A stretch of 64,000 nt of DNA from Neoroseomonas soli. Lineage in GTDB: Bacteria; Pseudomonadota; Alphaproteobacteria; Acetobacterales; Acetobacteraceae. The notes under the pieces were generated by a model that saw nothing but the letters and a program-made list of their open reading frames with translations, did not search any database and was not told where the DNA came from. The position numbers were made by a program, and so were the translations under genes. The stretch covers positions 37,013 to 101,012 of the forward strand of contig NZ_JAAEDM010000008.1 of NCBI RefSeq assembly GCF_018129065.1. The letters run 5' to 3'. Below, one piece after another: positions 32,631 through 41,276 of this stretch (the first letter of the stretch is position 1; every line of letters starts with the position of its first letter).

Positions 32631-35414
32631 GTGGGCGTGCTGGACGACGAGACAGGGTTCAAGCGACCAAACTACCGCGACACGTCACAAGACGGGCCCG
32701 ACGGATATGTCTCCCGTCGACGCTATCGGCTTACCTTCGGACACTTCATGCAGACGGCGCCATGGACCGACCGCCGCCTGTTGGCTTGGCCTGATCTCGT
32801 CACCTTACTAACAACGCATGAAGTAGGTTCGAAAGAGGGCGCCTGCTTCACTCCCGCGGTGTTTCGTGGCGCGCGTCGCCACAAGTCCGATGCCGAGCAG
32901 ATCGACCTCGCCGTCCTCGACAGCGATAGCGGCGTGCCCCTGGACGAGATCCGTTCCGCAATTGCGGCACGCGGTTGGCAGGCTATCACCGCCTCCACCC
33001 ATAGCCACCTGACGACCACCACCTCCTGCAAGCGCAGCAACTGGGACAGGTACCGAGCCCAGCACGGCGCTGATGCCGCTGGCTACCTCGTCCAGGACAA
33101 GGGCTACCTGCCGGCGGTGGCGGCGGGCGCCGCCGTAGTTTGCGAGGTCGGGGACGACGTTACCTTCCGCCACCAACCCTGCCCGAAATTCCGCATCGTA
33201 CTCCCGCTGGCGCGTCCGTGGCGGGCGGCCGACCATGGCTCCCAGAAGCTTGCGAACGAGGCGTGGAGGGAGCGCGTCGAGGCCGTCGCCGCTGCTCTGC
33301 GCCTTCGGCACGACCAGTCCTGCACCGACACGTCACGGCTGTTCTACCTGCCTCGCCGACCTGCGGATGGCCTGCCTCCTGAGATCGCGATCCTCGAAGG
33401 CGCCCCCTGCGACATTTTCTCGCTGCCGACCGTCACGCGCGCCGCACGCACCGAGCGTCCCCGCAAGCGCAAGGCCTCCCCCTTAGATCCGCCCGAGGTC
33501 ACAGACGCCATGACCGGGGAGGTGTTCGACCTGAGCCTCTGGGAGCGAAGCCATGCTCGGCGCTTTGAGATCGTCACCGCGCTCCGGGCCCGCCGCCCCG
33601 ACGTGCTCTTGGGCAGGGTGGTCGAGCGCAAACACCACCTCCGCTGCGTCAATGCCGCCACCCACACTTCCGCCACGGACGACTTCGCTACTATCGCGAT
33701 CAACGCCTCGGAGTCGGAGTCCGGGCGCTTCGTGCTGCACTGCATGCACAACCACTGCGCCGAGCACGACCACCTCGCCTTCCTCAAGCAGATGATCGAG
33801 CAAGGATGGCTGTCGGTTAGCGATCTCATCAACCCCGACTTCTTAGTCGGGGGCAAGCCGCCACCGCCAACGATCCAGTACACGCCGGGCAAGCTGCACG
33901 AGATCGTCGACCAGGCCGAACAAGCCCTCATCACTGCCAATCTCGGCCTCTACCAGCGCGGTACCTTCATCGTGCGTGTCGGCACGGTGCGGACCAGTCC
34001 AGCGGCGACCGGCGAGGGCGAGCGGCGCCGCATCATCCATCAGGGTGATCGCGCCATCGTCGAGGCGATGACCGAGGCTGCAAACTGGGAGAAGTTCGAT
34101 CGGCGCTCCGAGGCCTGGGTCAGCATTGACGCGCCGATATCCGTCGCGAACACCTACCTGCAGCGTATCGGCCGCTGGGACCTACGCGTGCTCACTGGCC
34201 TGCTCAACGCGCCGACGCTGCGCGCCGACGGATCGATTCTCTCTGCCCCAGGGTACGACGAGGCTACTGGGTTGCTATTGGAGGTGGCGGCCGGGCGGTA
34301 CCCATCCATCCCCGCCCAGCCGACCTGGACGCAAGCCCGCGCCGCTCTCGACGTGCTGATCACGCTGATCGCCGAGTTCCCCTTCGTCGGGCCAGTGGAT
34401 CGATCAGTGGCCGTCTCGGCGGTCCTGACCGGAGTAGTCCGGCGCAGCCTGCGCACGGCGCCGTTGCACGGCTTCGACGCGCCGGTGGCCGGGTCCGGAA
34501 AATCCAAGCTGGTGGATATCGCCACCCTGACTGCCAGTGGCCAGCTGGCAGCCGTGATCGCCCAGGGGCGGACCGAGGAGGAACTCGAAAAGCGCCTGGC
34601 TGCGCAGCTGCTCGCCGGTGAGGCAGGCGTCGCCATCGACAACTGCGAAGGCCCCCTCGGTGGCGACTTCCTGTGCCAGATGCTGACGCAGACGACGGTG
34701 CGGATGCGGATCCTCGGTCGATCGGAGGTGCCGGAGCTGCCGACGACTGCGCTGGTCACGGCAACGGGCAACAACCTGACCCTCATGGGGGACATGACGC
34801 GGCGTGCCATCCTCTGCCGGCTCGATCCACAATGTGAGCGGCCGGAGCTGAGGCGGTTCGCTTCTGATCCCATCACGACCTTGCGGGCTGAGCGCTCGAG
34901 ATACCTCGTCGCCGCGCTGACGGTGCTGCGCGCCTTCCACGTGGCAGGGCGTCCTCGCCAGGCCGATCCGCTCGGCTCATTCGAGGATTGGAGCGACTGG
35001 GTGCGCGGCGCGCTGATCTGGCTCGGCGAAGCCGACCCCGTCGTCAGCATGGAGACCATTCGCGCGGAGGATCCCAAGCTCGAGGCCATCACCGCGGTGA
35101 TGACGCAGTGGTGGAGCGCGCTCGGCGACAGGCGCGTCGCCGTACGTGCGGTCATCGATGCTGCTACGGCGCAGCGGACGCTGATGGGGTCAATCCACTC
35201 GAAGCAGGAGTTCGTCCAACCGGACTTTCGGGAAGCTTTACTCGCTGTGGCCGGCGAGGGCGGGGCTGTGAATAGCAGACGCCTCGGGCGCTGGCTTGCC
35301 GCCAATGAGGGGCGGATCGTCGGGCGCTGGCGGTTCGAGCGCGGAGGTGAGATCGGCGGAGCGGCTACCTGGACCCTGAGGGAGATCAGGGAGGTGGGCC
35401 GTGAAGCGGCCTGA
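32631..35414 (+). CDS. Phage-type primase-helicase
   Basis: A 927-residue protein, GTG start at 32631. The N-terminal 300 residues look like an archaeo-eukaryotic-type primase: LAVLDSDSGVPLDEI (acidic DxD-like), STHSH, and FRIVLPLARPW. The C-terminal half is a superfamily-3-like or AAA+ ATPase: Walker A AGSGKSK near residue 625, Walker B-like GVAIDNCEG, sensor VTATGNNLTLMGDMTRRAILCRL. The two activities in one chain are typical of phage and satellite replication proteins that melt an origin and prime it. It is followed at 35451 by nested inverted repeats that could be that origin. Confidence 0.8.
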   Translation: MGVLDDETGFKRPNYRDTSQDGPDGYVSRRRYRLTFGHFMQTAPWTDRRLLAWPDLVTLLTTHEVGSKEGACFTPAVFRGARRHKSDAEQIDLAVLDSDSGVPLDEIRSAIAARGWQAITASTHSHLTTTTSCKRSNWDRYRAQHGADAAGYLVQDKGYLPAVAAGAAVVCEVGDDVTFRHQPCPKFRIVLPLARPWRAADHGSQKLANEAWRERVEAVAAALRLRHDQSCTDTSRLFYLPRRPADGLPPEIAILEGAPCDIFSLPTVTRAARTERPRKRKASPLDPPEVTDAMTGEVFDLSLWERSHARRFEIVTALRARRPDVLLGRVVERKHHLRCVNAATHTSATDDFATIAINASESESGRFVLHCMHNHCAEHDHLAFLKQMIEQGWLSVSDLINPDFLVGGKPPPPTIQYTPGKLHEIVDQAEQALITANLGLYQRGTFIVRVGTVRTSPAATGEGERRRIIHQGDRAIVEAMTEAANWEKFDRRSEAWVSIDAPISVANTYLQRIGRWDLRVLTGLLNAPTLRADGSILSAPGYDEATGLLLEVAAGRYPSIPAQPTWTQARAALDVLITLIAEFPFVGPVDRSVAVSAVLTGVVRRSLRTAPLHGFDAPVAGSGKSKLVDIATLTASGQLAAVIAQGRTEEELEKRLAAQLLAGEAGVAIDNCEGPLGGDFLCQMLTQTTVRMRILGRSEVPELPTTALVTATGNNLTLMGDMTRRAILCRLDPQCERPELRRFASDPITTLRAERSRYLVAALTVLRAFHVAGRPRQADPLGSFEDWSDWVRGALIWLGEADPVVSMETIRAEDPKLEAITAVMTQWWSALGDRRVAVRAVIDAATAQRTLMGSIHSKQEFVQPDFREALLAVAGEGGAVNSRRLGRWLAANEGRIVGRWRFERGGEIGGAATWTLREIREVGREAA

Positions 35415-35694
35415 TCTCCCGACGACCTGCCCCGAGAAGGATACTCCGGTTAGGGGGTTTCGGGGGTTTGGGGGATTTCGTCCAGTCAACGCGGGGAAAC
35501 TGTCAGAGACAGAATCCTCTCATCCGTATGCGCATGACAGTTTCATAGGGAGGACCTCGGGAGAGCCCCGAAACCCCCTAAACCCCCTACGGCATCGTCA
35601 GGGCTCGAAGCGCAATCTCACGCGTGCGCCACCAGCGCGCTGCAAGCGGACCTTTTCCTCCTTCGCCACCATCGCATTCTCCCTGGAGGCCTCC
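35415..35694. other. Candidate replication origin between primase and methyltransferase
   Basis: 280 bases without a gene. Two nested inverted repeats: outer 15 bp (TAGGGGGTTTCGGGG at 35451-35465, complement at 35566-35580), inner 10 bp (GAAACTGTCA at 35496-35505, complement at 35535-35544). Next to the outer arms lie further G5/C5 runs spaced by TTT, like telomere or iteron units. Location next to a primase-helicase makes an origin plausible, but a regulatory role is not excluded. Confidence 0.45.
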
Positions 35695-36996
35695 ATGCCG
35701 CCGCCTGACTCCACGCACGCAGACTTCCCCGCCTACAAAAAGGCGAGCGTTGCCGACTTGATTCCCTACGCCCGCAATGCGCGAACCCACTCCGATGAGC
35801 AGGTCGCGCAGATCGCAGCCTCGATCCGCGAGTTCGGCTTCACCAACCCGGTGCTAACCGATGGCGCCAACGGCATCATCGCCGGCCATGGCCGCGTGCT
35901 CGCCGCGCGCAAGCTGGGGCTGGAGGAGGTGCCGGTGATCGAGCTCGCCCACCTCACCCCAGCGCAGCGCCGCGCCTACGTCCTCGCGGACAACCGTCTC
36001 GCCCTCTCAGCCGGCTGGGACGAGGATCTGCTGCGCCTGGAACTGCTCGACTTGCAGGAGGTCGGCTTCGACCTCGGCCTGACCGGCTTCGACGCCGACG
36101 AGATCGCCGGCTTCCTCGCCGAGCCGACTGCGGGCCTCACCGACCCGGACGACATCCCGCCCCTGCCCGAAACGCCGGTCACCCAGCCGGGCGATGTCTG
36201 GCTGTTGGGCCGCCACCGCCTGGCATGCGGGGATTGCACGGATGAGGCCGTTGTCGCCGCTGCACTTGGCGACGCCCGCCCCCACCTCATGGTCACCGAC
36301 CCGCCCTACGGCGTCGCCTACGACCCGGCCTGGCGCAACCGCGCCGGGCTCAGCACCACCACCCGCACCGGCCGCGTCGAGAACGACCACCGCGCCGACT
36401 GGCGCGAGGCCTGGGCGCTGTTCCCCGGCGAGGTCGCCTATGTCTGGCACGGCGCCCTGCACGCCACCACGGTCGCCGACAGCCTGACCGCCTGCGGTTT
36501 CGAGATCCGCGCCCACATCATCTGGGCCAAGGACCGCCTGGTGCTCGGCCGCGGCCACTACCACTGGCAACACGAGCCCGCCTGGTACGCCGTGCGTGGC
36601 CAAGGGCATTGGACCGGCGACCGCAAGCAGACGACGCTGTGGCAGATCGCCGGACGCAGCGAGGACGCCGAGACCGTCCACGGCACCCAGAAGCCCGTCG
36701 AATGCATGCGCCGGCCGATCGAGAACAATTCCTCGCCCGGCCAGGCGCTCTACGAGCCGTTCAGCGGCAGCGGCACTACCATCATTGCCGCGGAGATGAC
36801 GGGGCGGGCCTGCCACGCGATCGAGCTGTCGCCGGCCTATGTCGACGTCGCGGTGGCGCGCTGGGGGGCCTTCACCGGGCAGGCGGCGGTCCGCGAGGCG
36901 GATGGTGCCCTGTTCGGCCGCCTGGCTCCTGCCGTCGCCCCTGCCGGCCGCACGGCGGCCCCTACGGCGGCGGAGAGCAACCATGCGCCGGTATGA
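35695..36996 (+). CDS. ParB-domain DNA methyltransferase
   Basis: About 433 residues from the ATG at 35695 (GGAGG 7 nt upstream). The N-terminal 120 residues are a ParB/Srx-type domain: LIPYARNARTHSDEQVAQIAASIREFGFTNPVL, then GRVLAARKLGLEEVPVI. The methyltransferase domain has catalytic motif IV DPPYGV before motif I FSGSGTT, the order of beta-class enzymes that make N6-methyladenine or N4-methylcytosine. No restriction partner is seen, so it is an orphan phage/island enzyme that could protect DNA or mark the origin. Its stop overlaps the next gene, whose ATG is at 36983. Confidence 0.88.
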   Translation: MPPPDSTHADFPAYKKASVADLIPYARNARTHSDEQVAQIAASIREFGFTNPVLTDGANGIIAGHGRVLAARKLGLEEVPVIELAHLTPAQRRAYVLADNRLALSAGWDEDLLRLELLDLQEVGFDLGLTGFDADEIAGFLAEPTAGLTDPDDIPPLPETPVTQPGDVWLLGRHRLACGDCTDEAVVAAALGDARPHLMVTDPPYGVAYDPAWRNRAGLSTTTRTGRVENDHRADWREAWALFPGEVAYVWHGALHATTVADSLTACGFEIRAHIIWAKDRLVLGRGHYHWQHEPAWYAVRGQGHWTGDRKQTTLWQIAGRSEDAETVHGTQKPVECMRRPIENNSSPGQALYEPFSGSGTTIIAAEMTGRACHAIELSPAYVDVAVARWGAFTGQAAVREADGALFGRLAPAVAPAGRTAAPTAAESNHAPV

Positions 36997-37378
36997 CCCG
37001 ACGCCGGACCAGCGCCGCACGGTGAAGACCATGGCGGGGTTCGGGGTGCCGCACACCGACATCGCGGCCTTCCTCGGCATCGATGCCAAGACCCTGCGCA
37101 AGCACTTCCGGGAGGAGATGGACCGCGGGACGGTGGAGGCGAATGCGAAGGTGGCGCAGTCGCTGTTCCAGATGGCGACGCAGGGTAAGAACGTCGCCGC
37201 GGCGATCTTTTGGATGAAGGCCCGGGCCGGCTGGCGCGAGAAGGTCGAGATCAAGCCGGTGTTCGACGATCTGGAGCAGCTGACGGATGCGCAGCTGGAG
37301 GCGATCATACGCAGCGGGCGCATCTCGCGGCCGCAGATCGAGGTGAGGATCAGCGACGAGACAAAGGAGGAGGGCTGA
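36983..37378 (+). CDS. Small-terminase-like DNA-binding protein 1
   Basis: A 131-residue protein, overlapping the methyltransferase end by 14 nt and the next gene by TGATG. Residues 5-40 form an HTH (QRRTVKTMAGFGVPHTDIAAFLGIDAKTLRKHF); the core helix VEANAKVAQSLFQMATQGKNVAAAIFWMKARAGWRE is repeated in the next gene. Small terminase subunits are similar HTH proteins placed here in phages; no large terminase follows in this window, so the call rests on order and shape. Confidence 0.6.
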   Translation: MRRYDPTPDQRRTVKTMAGFGVPHTDIAAFLGIDAKTLRKHFREEMDRGTVEANAKVAQSLFQMATQGKNVAAAIFWMKARAGWREKVEIKPVFDDLEQLTDAQLEAIIRSGRISRPQIEVRISDETKEEG

Positions 37379-37800
37379 TGAACGGTCCCGCGTCGAACGC
37401 TGCCGCGCCGGAAGGCCGGCCCACCCTGACGGAGGAGCAGTGCCGGGTGGCGCGCGCGATGGCGGGGCTCGGGGTCTCGCGGCGGCACATCGCGATGCAC
37501 CTGCGGATCGAGGCGGCGGCGCTGATCGCCCAGTTGGGCGAGGAACTGGAACTGGCGGAGGTGGAGGCCAACAGCAAGGTGGCGAAGGCGCTGTTCCGCA
37601 TGGCGACGCAGGGCAACAATGTGGCCGCGGCGATCTTCTGGATGAAGGCGCGAGGCGGCTGGCGCGAGCGGCCGGATCCGGACGCGTCGGGCGGGGACGG
37701 CGCCCGGGCAATCCAGGTCGAGATCGTCAGGCTCTCCGATCCGGCCAGGCCGCGACCGACGCTGGACGTCGATCCGTCTGCCGACCGCAGCGCACCTTGA
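37378..37800 (+). CDS. Small-terminase-like DNA-binding protein 2 (paralogue)
   Basis: A 140-residue paralogue of the previous gene, with the matching HTH (QCRVARAMAGLGVSRRHIAMHL) and the helix VEANSKVAKALFRMATQGNNVAAAIFWMKARGGWRE. Tandem duplication of such genes is uncommon and may mean hetero-oligomers or one copy with a regulatory role. No large terminase, portal or head gene follows; instead a hairpin and another recombinase occur, suggesting that the structural module has been lost. Confidence 0.6.
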   Translation: MNGPASNAAAPEGRPTLTEEQCRVARAMAGLGVSRRHIAMHLRIEAAALIAQLGEELELAEVEANSKVAKALFRMATQGNNVAAAIFWMKARGGWRERPDPDASGGDGARAIQVEIVRLSDPARPRPTLDVDPSADRSAP

Positions 37801-37808
37801 TCGCATCT

Positions 37809-37846
37809 GTTCACCACCGACCAACGACCGTTGGTGGGTGGTGAAC
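37809..37846. terminator. Near-perfect 18-bp hairpin after terminase-like gene
   Basis: GTTCACCACCGACCAACG at 37809-37826 pairs with 37829-37846 with one mismatch and a 2-nt loop. It begins 9 nt after the stop of the second paralogue. No T tract follows, so it might be a terminator, an operator or an attachment site. Confidence 0.5.
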
Positions 37847-37899
37847 AGGCGATGTGCCTCGGCGCTTCTGCTACAAGCCTCCGCTGAGAGGGACGCGGA

Positions 37900-38130
37900 T
37901 TGCAGCACTCGCACCTGCGAATCATTTACCTGGCCGGTGCAGCCTGCTTGGTGGCGGCCTGCTCTGCCATGCCCCCGCGGAGCATCATGCCGCACCTGCA
38001 AGGCGGGCCATCGGATGAACGCCCGTCCTGGCTGCGCGACCTGCCGGCGCAGCTGGAGCGGCATCCAGCACCTGAAGGGTGGGGCGGCGATCACCTGGCC
38101 GCGGTGCAGGTACGTCCTGGTGGAGGATAG
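37900..38130 (+). CDS. Possible small lipoprotein
   Basis: A 76-residue frame beginning with TTG at 37900. It has a hydrophobic start ending in LVAACSA, a lipobox-like sequence, followed by a polar, Pro-rich tail. There is no clear ribosome site, the frame overlaps nothing else, and no family is recognised. It fills the gap between the terminase-like gene and the resolvase. It could equally be noncoding; coding evidence is weak. Confidence 0.25.
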   Translation: MQHSHLRIIYLAGAACLVAACSAMPPRSIMPHLQGGPSDERPSWLRDLPAQLERHPAPEGWGGDHLAAVQVRPGGG

Positions 38131-38134
38131 GTGC

Positions 38135-38833
38135 TCATGCAGCCGCCGTGCGCGCCAATACCCGTGCCACGGTCGTGTGCGTCCAGGCACCACAACCGCG
38201 CGGTGTCGGCACGCCCCGCTCGTTCAGTGCGCGCGCCAATGAGGCATATCCGTCCACGCCGATAGCTCGGAGCCGTGCGACCTCCAACCCCAACCGGTGA
38301 GCCGCCCGCTCTGCTACCTCGCGCCGTGTGGCAGTTGCGGCAGCGGGGTCCGGGCCCGACGTCGGCCGATAACCCCTGTCCCCGCCGAGGATTCTCCCCC
38401 GAGCTTTGGCCGCCGCCAGCGCCGCCCGGGTCCGCTCGCTGATCAGTTCCCGCTCCTTTTGCGCCATCGCCGCGTAGATCCGCAGCATCAGGTCGTCCGC
38501 CCCGGGCATGTCCGCCGCGCGGATCGAGAACCCGTCCTCCAGCAACTGCGACAACGTGTGCGCGCGGCGGGTGATGCGGTCGAGCCGCGCCGCCACCAGC
38601 ACGGCGTCCAATCGCCGGCAGCGGGCGAGGGCGGCCTGGAACCCCGACCGCCTGTCGTCCTTGCCGGAGGCGATGTCGGAGTACTCCGCCACCAGCGTCC
38701 AGCCCTGCGCGGCGACGAAGGACCGGATGCTCGCCTGCTGGGCCTCAAGCCCCAGCCCGATGTTGCCCTGCTCGGCGGTCGAGACCCGGATGAGCCCGAC
38801 CGCGAGACGCGCAGCCCGTGCGCCGAGGCGCAT
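38135..38833 (-). CDS. Serine recombinase (resolvase/invertase)
   Basis: About 232 residues from the ATG at 38833, which overlaps the upstream DUF3489 stop (TGATG). Resolvase fold: AVGLIRVSTAEQGNIGLGLEAQQ (catalytic Ser), SDIASGKDDRRSGFQAAL, AARLDRITRRAHTL, AQKERELISERTRAALAAAK, then a C-terminal HTH with LNERGVPTPRGCGAWTHTTVARVL. It is the short, invertase-like type, unlike the large enzyme at 29583-30935. It could invert or excise a segment of the island. Confidence 0.85.
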   Translation of the reverse strand: MRLGARAARLAVGLIRVSTAEQGNIGLGLEAQQASIRSFVAAQGWTLVAEYSDIASGKDDRRSGFQAALARCRRLDAVLVAARLDRITRRAHTLSQLLEDGFSIRAADMPGADDLMLRIYAAMAQKERELISERTRAALAAAKARGRILGGDRGYRPTSGPDPAAATATRREVAERAAHRLGLEVARLRAIGVDGYASLARALNERGVPTPRGCGAWTHTTVARVLARTAAA

Positions 38834-39804
38834 CAGCCGGCTTCTGCCGGGGTGGTGGCTGTGGCGATGCGATAGATTGAGTAGGACCCCTTGGCACCCT
38901 GCTTGTTTGGGCCGACCTCGCGGACGCGCTCCAGCACATACACCGCGATCCCCTCGCGCTTGAGGCCGGCGAGGAAGCCGCGGACCGTGTGCTGCTGCCA
39001 GCCGGTGGTGTCGATAACCTGGGCGATCGAGGCGCCCTCGTCCCGGCACAGCAGGGCGAGGACCGTCGCCCGCTTGGTGCCGGTGCGGGGCGGGCGCGGC
39101 GCCCCAGTGTCACGGGCTGGACGCGCTGAACGCGCAGGCGGGGCGGCGAGCGCTTCCCGCAGGGCGGCGATGGCCGCGTCCATGCCCTCGCGCTCGGGCC
39201 CGTCCCACGTGGCCGCAAGACTTGCCGCAGCCATCCGCAGGGCAGCCGCGCGGCCGTTGGCGCCGTGCCGAGGCACAGGTGGGCGCTGAGGTGCCTGGGC
39301 GGCTTCGTCGCTGCTGGATGGCGGCGGAGGCGGAAACGCCGCCAGTGAGTCTCCCTGACCCGCCATGGGGAAGAGGGCCACGTCGGGTCGGGCGCCGCAG
39401 ACCGATGCCGTCATCGGCTCCTCCCCACCCGCGGCGTCGGCGCCGAGCCCCACGCCGGCGTCGAGCGCGGCCTGGGCGAGCGCCTGCGCCGCATCATGCT
39501 CGGCCACGCTCATCCCGCCGAGTTCCACTTCGTCCACCGCCGTGGCCATCTCCAGCTCGACATCGATGGCGCGCAGCCCCGCGTCGGTGATGCGCAGCAG
39601 CCCGGTCTGGCCGTCGATCTGCCAGGCATCCCGTGCGTTGTAGGCACTGGCGTGTTCATCGCTGACGAACCCCTGCTTGAGCAGCGACTTCGCCACCGTC
39701 TGCCGGGCCGCGGCGGGTAGGCGCTCGGGCGGGATGGCCAGCCGGTCAGCGCGCTGGCTGGCCTGGCTAAGGATGCTGCGCTGGGTGTCGGATAGCTTCG
39801 TCAT
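38833..39804 (-). CDS. DUF3489 domain protein
   Basis: About 323 residues from the ATG at 39804. The C-terminal 90 residues show DUF3489: TKRATVLALLCRDEGASIAQVIDTTGWQQHTVRGFLAGLKREG, a winged-helix-like DNA-binding domain. The N-terminal part (KLSDTQRSILSQASQRADRL) is also helical and regulator-like; the middle is a Pro/Ala-rich linker. Members occur with serine recombinases on mobile elements, and here it is coupled to one, so it may regulate or assist the recombinase. Confidence 0.75.
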   Translation of the reverse strand: MTKLSDTQRSILSQASQRADRLAIPPERLPAAARQTVAKSLLKQGFVSDEHASAYNARDAWQIDGQTGLLRITDAGLRAIDVELEMATAVDEVELGGMSVAEHDAAQALAQAALDAGVGLGADAAGGEEPMTASVCGARPDVALFPMAGQGDSLAAFPPPPPSSSDEAAQAPQRPPVPRHGANGRAAALRMAAASLAATWDGPEREGMDAAIAALREALAAPPARSARPARDTGAPRPPRTGTKRATVLALLCRDEGASIAQVIDTTGWQQHTVRGFLAGLKREGIAVYVLERVREVGPNKQGAKGSYSIYRIATATTPAEAG

Positions 39805-39968
39805 CGTCGGGCTCCGGTTCCGCACCCGATGATCCGGGTGCTATTAGCCCGAGCCCCGCGATCTCATCCTCGGCGGGGCGTCGCGGTGCTCTCCGCGCTC
39901 CCGACCATTCGCTCTGAAGCAGTGCGAAGCCAAGCGAAGGTCGGGATCATCTTGTTGCTTTCTGTGGC

Positions 39969-40358
39969 CTGCACGCAGATCGGCATCGTGGGGTTCGACG
40001 GGCAGATCGAGTTCGAGGCATTAAGGCTCTATGGGCTGCCGGAGGCGGCACCGGCGCTGCTCTGCGGCACGCCCGCGTTGCCGCAGAGCAGCGGGAGTTT
40101 GCGGCGGAGATGTCCTGGGATATGCCGAGCCTCGCACCTAGTGCGACCAGCCTGCTCGACGTCACGGTGCCCAGCGCGCGGCAGGGGGACATCGCCCATG
40201 CGGCGCTCGCCTCGCCGACGCGCTTCATCGAGCTCGACGCTTTCGCCTGGTCGAACAACACCGTGCGCGTCATGGCCCGCAACATCTCGCCGACGGCGAC
40301 ATTCGATCTCGGCGCGGCGACGCTGTCGGTGACGACAAAAAAACGACGCCTTCCGTGA
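39969..40358 (+). pseudogene. Frameshifted 3' fragment of a tail-spike gene
   Basis: Matches the last 130 residues of the tail spike at 5182-7008 over 390 bases in two frames. QIGIVGFDGQIE ... CGTPALPQ is read in one frame and MSWDMPSLAPS ... KKRRLP in the next; a one-base loss around 40085 separates them. There is no start and no upstream gene body, so this is a relic of a second, related prophage. The divergence (mostly third positions) is that of a separate phage copy rather than a recent duplication. Confidence 0.85.
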
Positions 40359-40376
40359 CGTTCCCACTCGCACCAA

Positions 40377-41276
40377 CTATCTACGATCGCCGCCCGCCTC
40401 CAGGTCACGCAGCTCCGCGCGCGCGGCGTCAACGATCTCGGGCTGCCCCGACCGACGCCCCTCGGTCTGCGCTGCCATGAGCCAACGCCGCGCCTCTGCG
40501 TCCTCACCGCGCCGGGAAGCACCGCGGCCCGCGCGCAGCCACAGATCTGCAGCCGCGGCGCCATCCCCGGCCCGGTGCGCCGCCTCGGCCTGGATCGCGA
40601 GCGCCCGGCTCAGACCCCGGTAGTCCATCGCGTCGCGCCGCGCCTCGGCCGCCGCCGCCGCCGCGTCCCGGGCGCCCGTCACGTCGCCGGCTGCCAGCGC
40701 GGTCAGTGCTTCCAGCTCCCTCGCGTCTGCCTGAAATGCTCCTTCCGGCGAGGTGCCGAGCGACTGCCGTGCCGAAGCCAGGCCGTCCCGGTCCCCTCGT
40801 GCCGCGGCCACGAGCCCCCGCAGGAAGATCGCCCGCCGGAGCGCGTCGACATCGTCGCCAGCGGTATCGGCAGCCCTACCGGCTGCGGCACTCGCGCCGG
40901 CATTGTCGCCCAGGCGGTAGAGGGCCACAGCCTCCGCCAAGCTCAGCGCGGCCGGTGCGGGCACGGCCCGGCGCCCGAGTTCGACGCGTGTCGCGCGTGC
41001 CACCTCGAGAGCCTCGCGCGGGCGACCGCGGTCGAGCTCCGCGGCCGCCAGCCCGGTGGCTGCGTCAGCGATCGCCTCCGCATCGTCCCGCTCGCGCGCG
41101 CGTGCAAGCGCCTGTCCATAGAGCCGCGCCGCCTCGATCGGTCGGTCGAGTTCCAGCGCGAGGCGCCCTGCCCGCGCATTGCGCGCCAACGTCTCGTCCT
41201 GCGACGGCGCAGGTGGCACGGCGGAGCCGCCACAGGCGGCAACCGCGAGCACCGCAAGGATGCCGGCCAGCCTCAC
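40377..41276 (-). CDS. TPR-like lipoprotein, last gene of Mla-type operon
   Basis: About 299 residues from the GTG at 41276, which overlaps the MlaD stop (GTGA). N-terminus VRLAGILAVLAVAACGG has a lipobox. The rest is Ala/Arg-rich helical repeats, TPR/Sel1-like (RAGRLALELDRPIEAARLYGQALARA and so on), which usually bind proteins. In Mla-like systems the fifth gene is often a lipoprotein or outer-membrane partner; here it may replace MlaA or MlaC. No Tol-Pal or MlaC family signature is seen. Confidence 0.7.
   Translation of the reverse strand: MRLAGILAVLAVAACGGSAVPPAPSQDETLARNARAGRLALELDRPIEAARLYGQALARARERDDAEAIADAATGLAAAELDRGRPREALEVARATRVELGRRAVPAPAALSLAEAVALYRLGDNAGASAAAGRAADTAGDDVDALRRAIFLRGLVAAARGDRDGLASARQSLGTSPEGAFQADARELEALTALAAGDVTGARDAAAAAAEARRDAMDYRGLSRALAIQAEAAHRAGDGAAAADLWLRAGRGASRRGEDAEARRWLMAAQTEGRRSGQPEIVDAARAELRDLEAGGDRR

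Noticed and set aside
35401..35694. GTG at 35401 as methyltransferase start
   Set aside because: The added 98 residues cover inverted repeats and are not protein-like; GGAGG precedes the ATG at 35695.
37900..38130. Small lipoprotein as a confident gene
   Set aside because: Kept only at low confidence: TTG start, no ribosome site and no recognised family.
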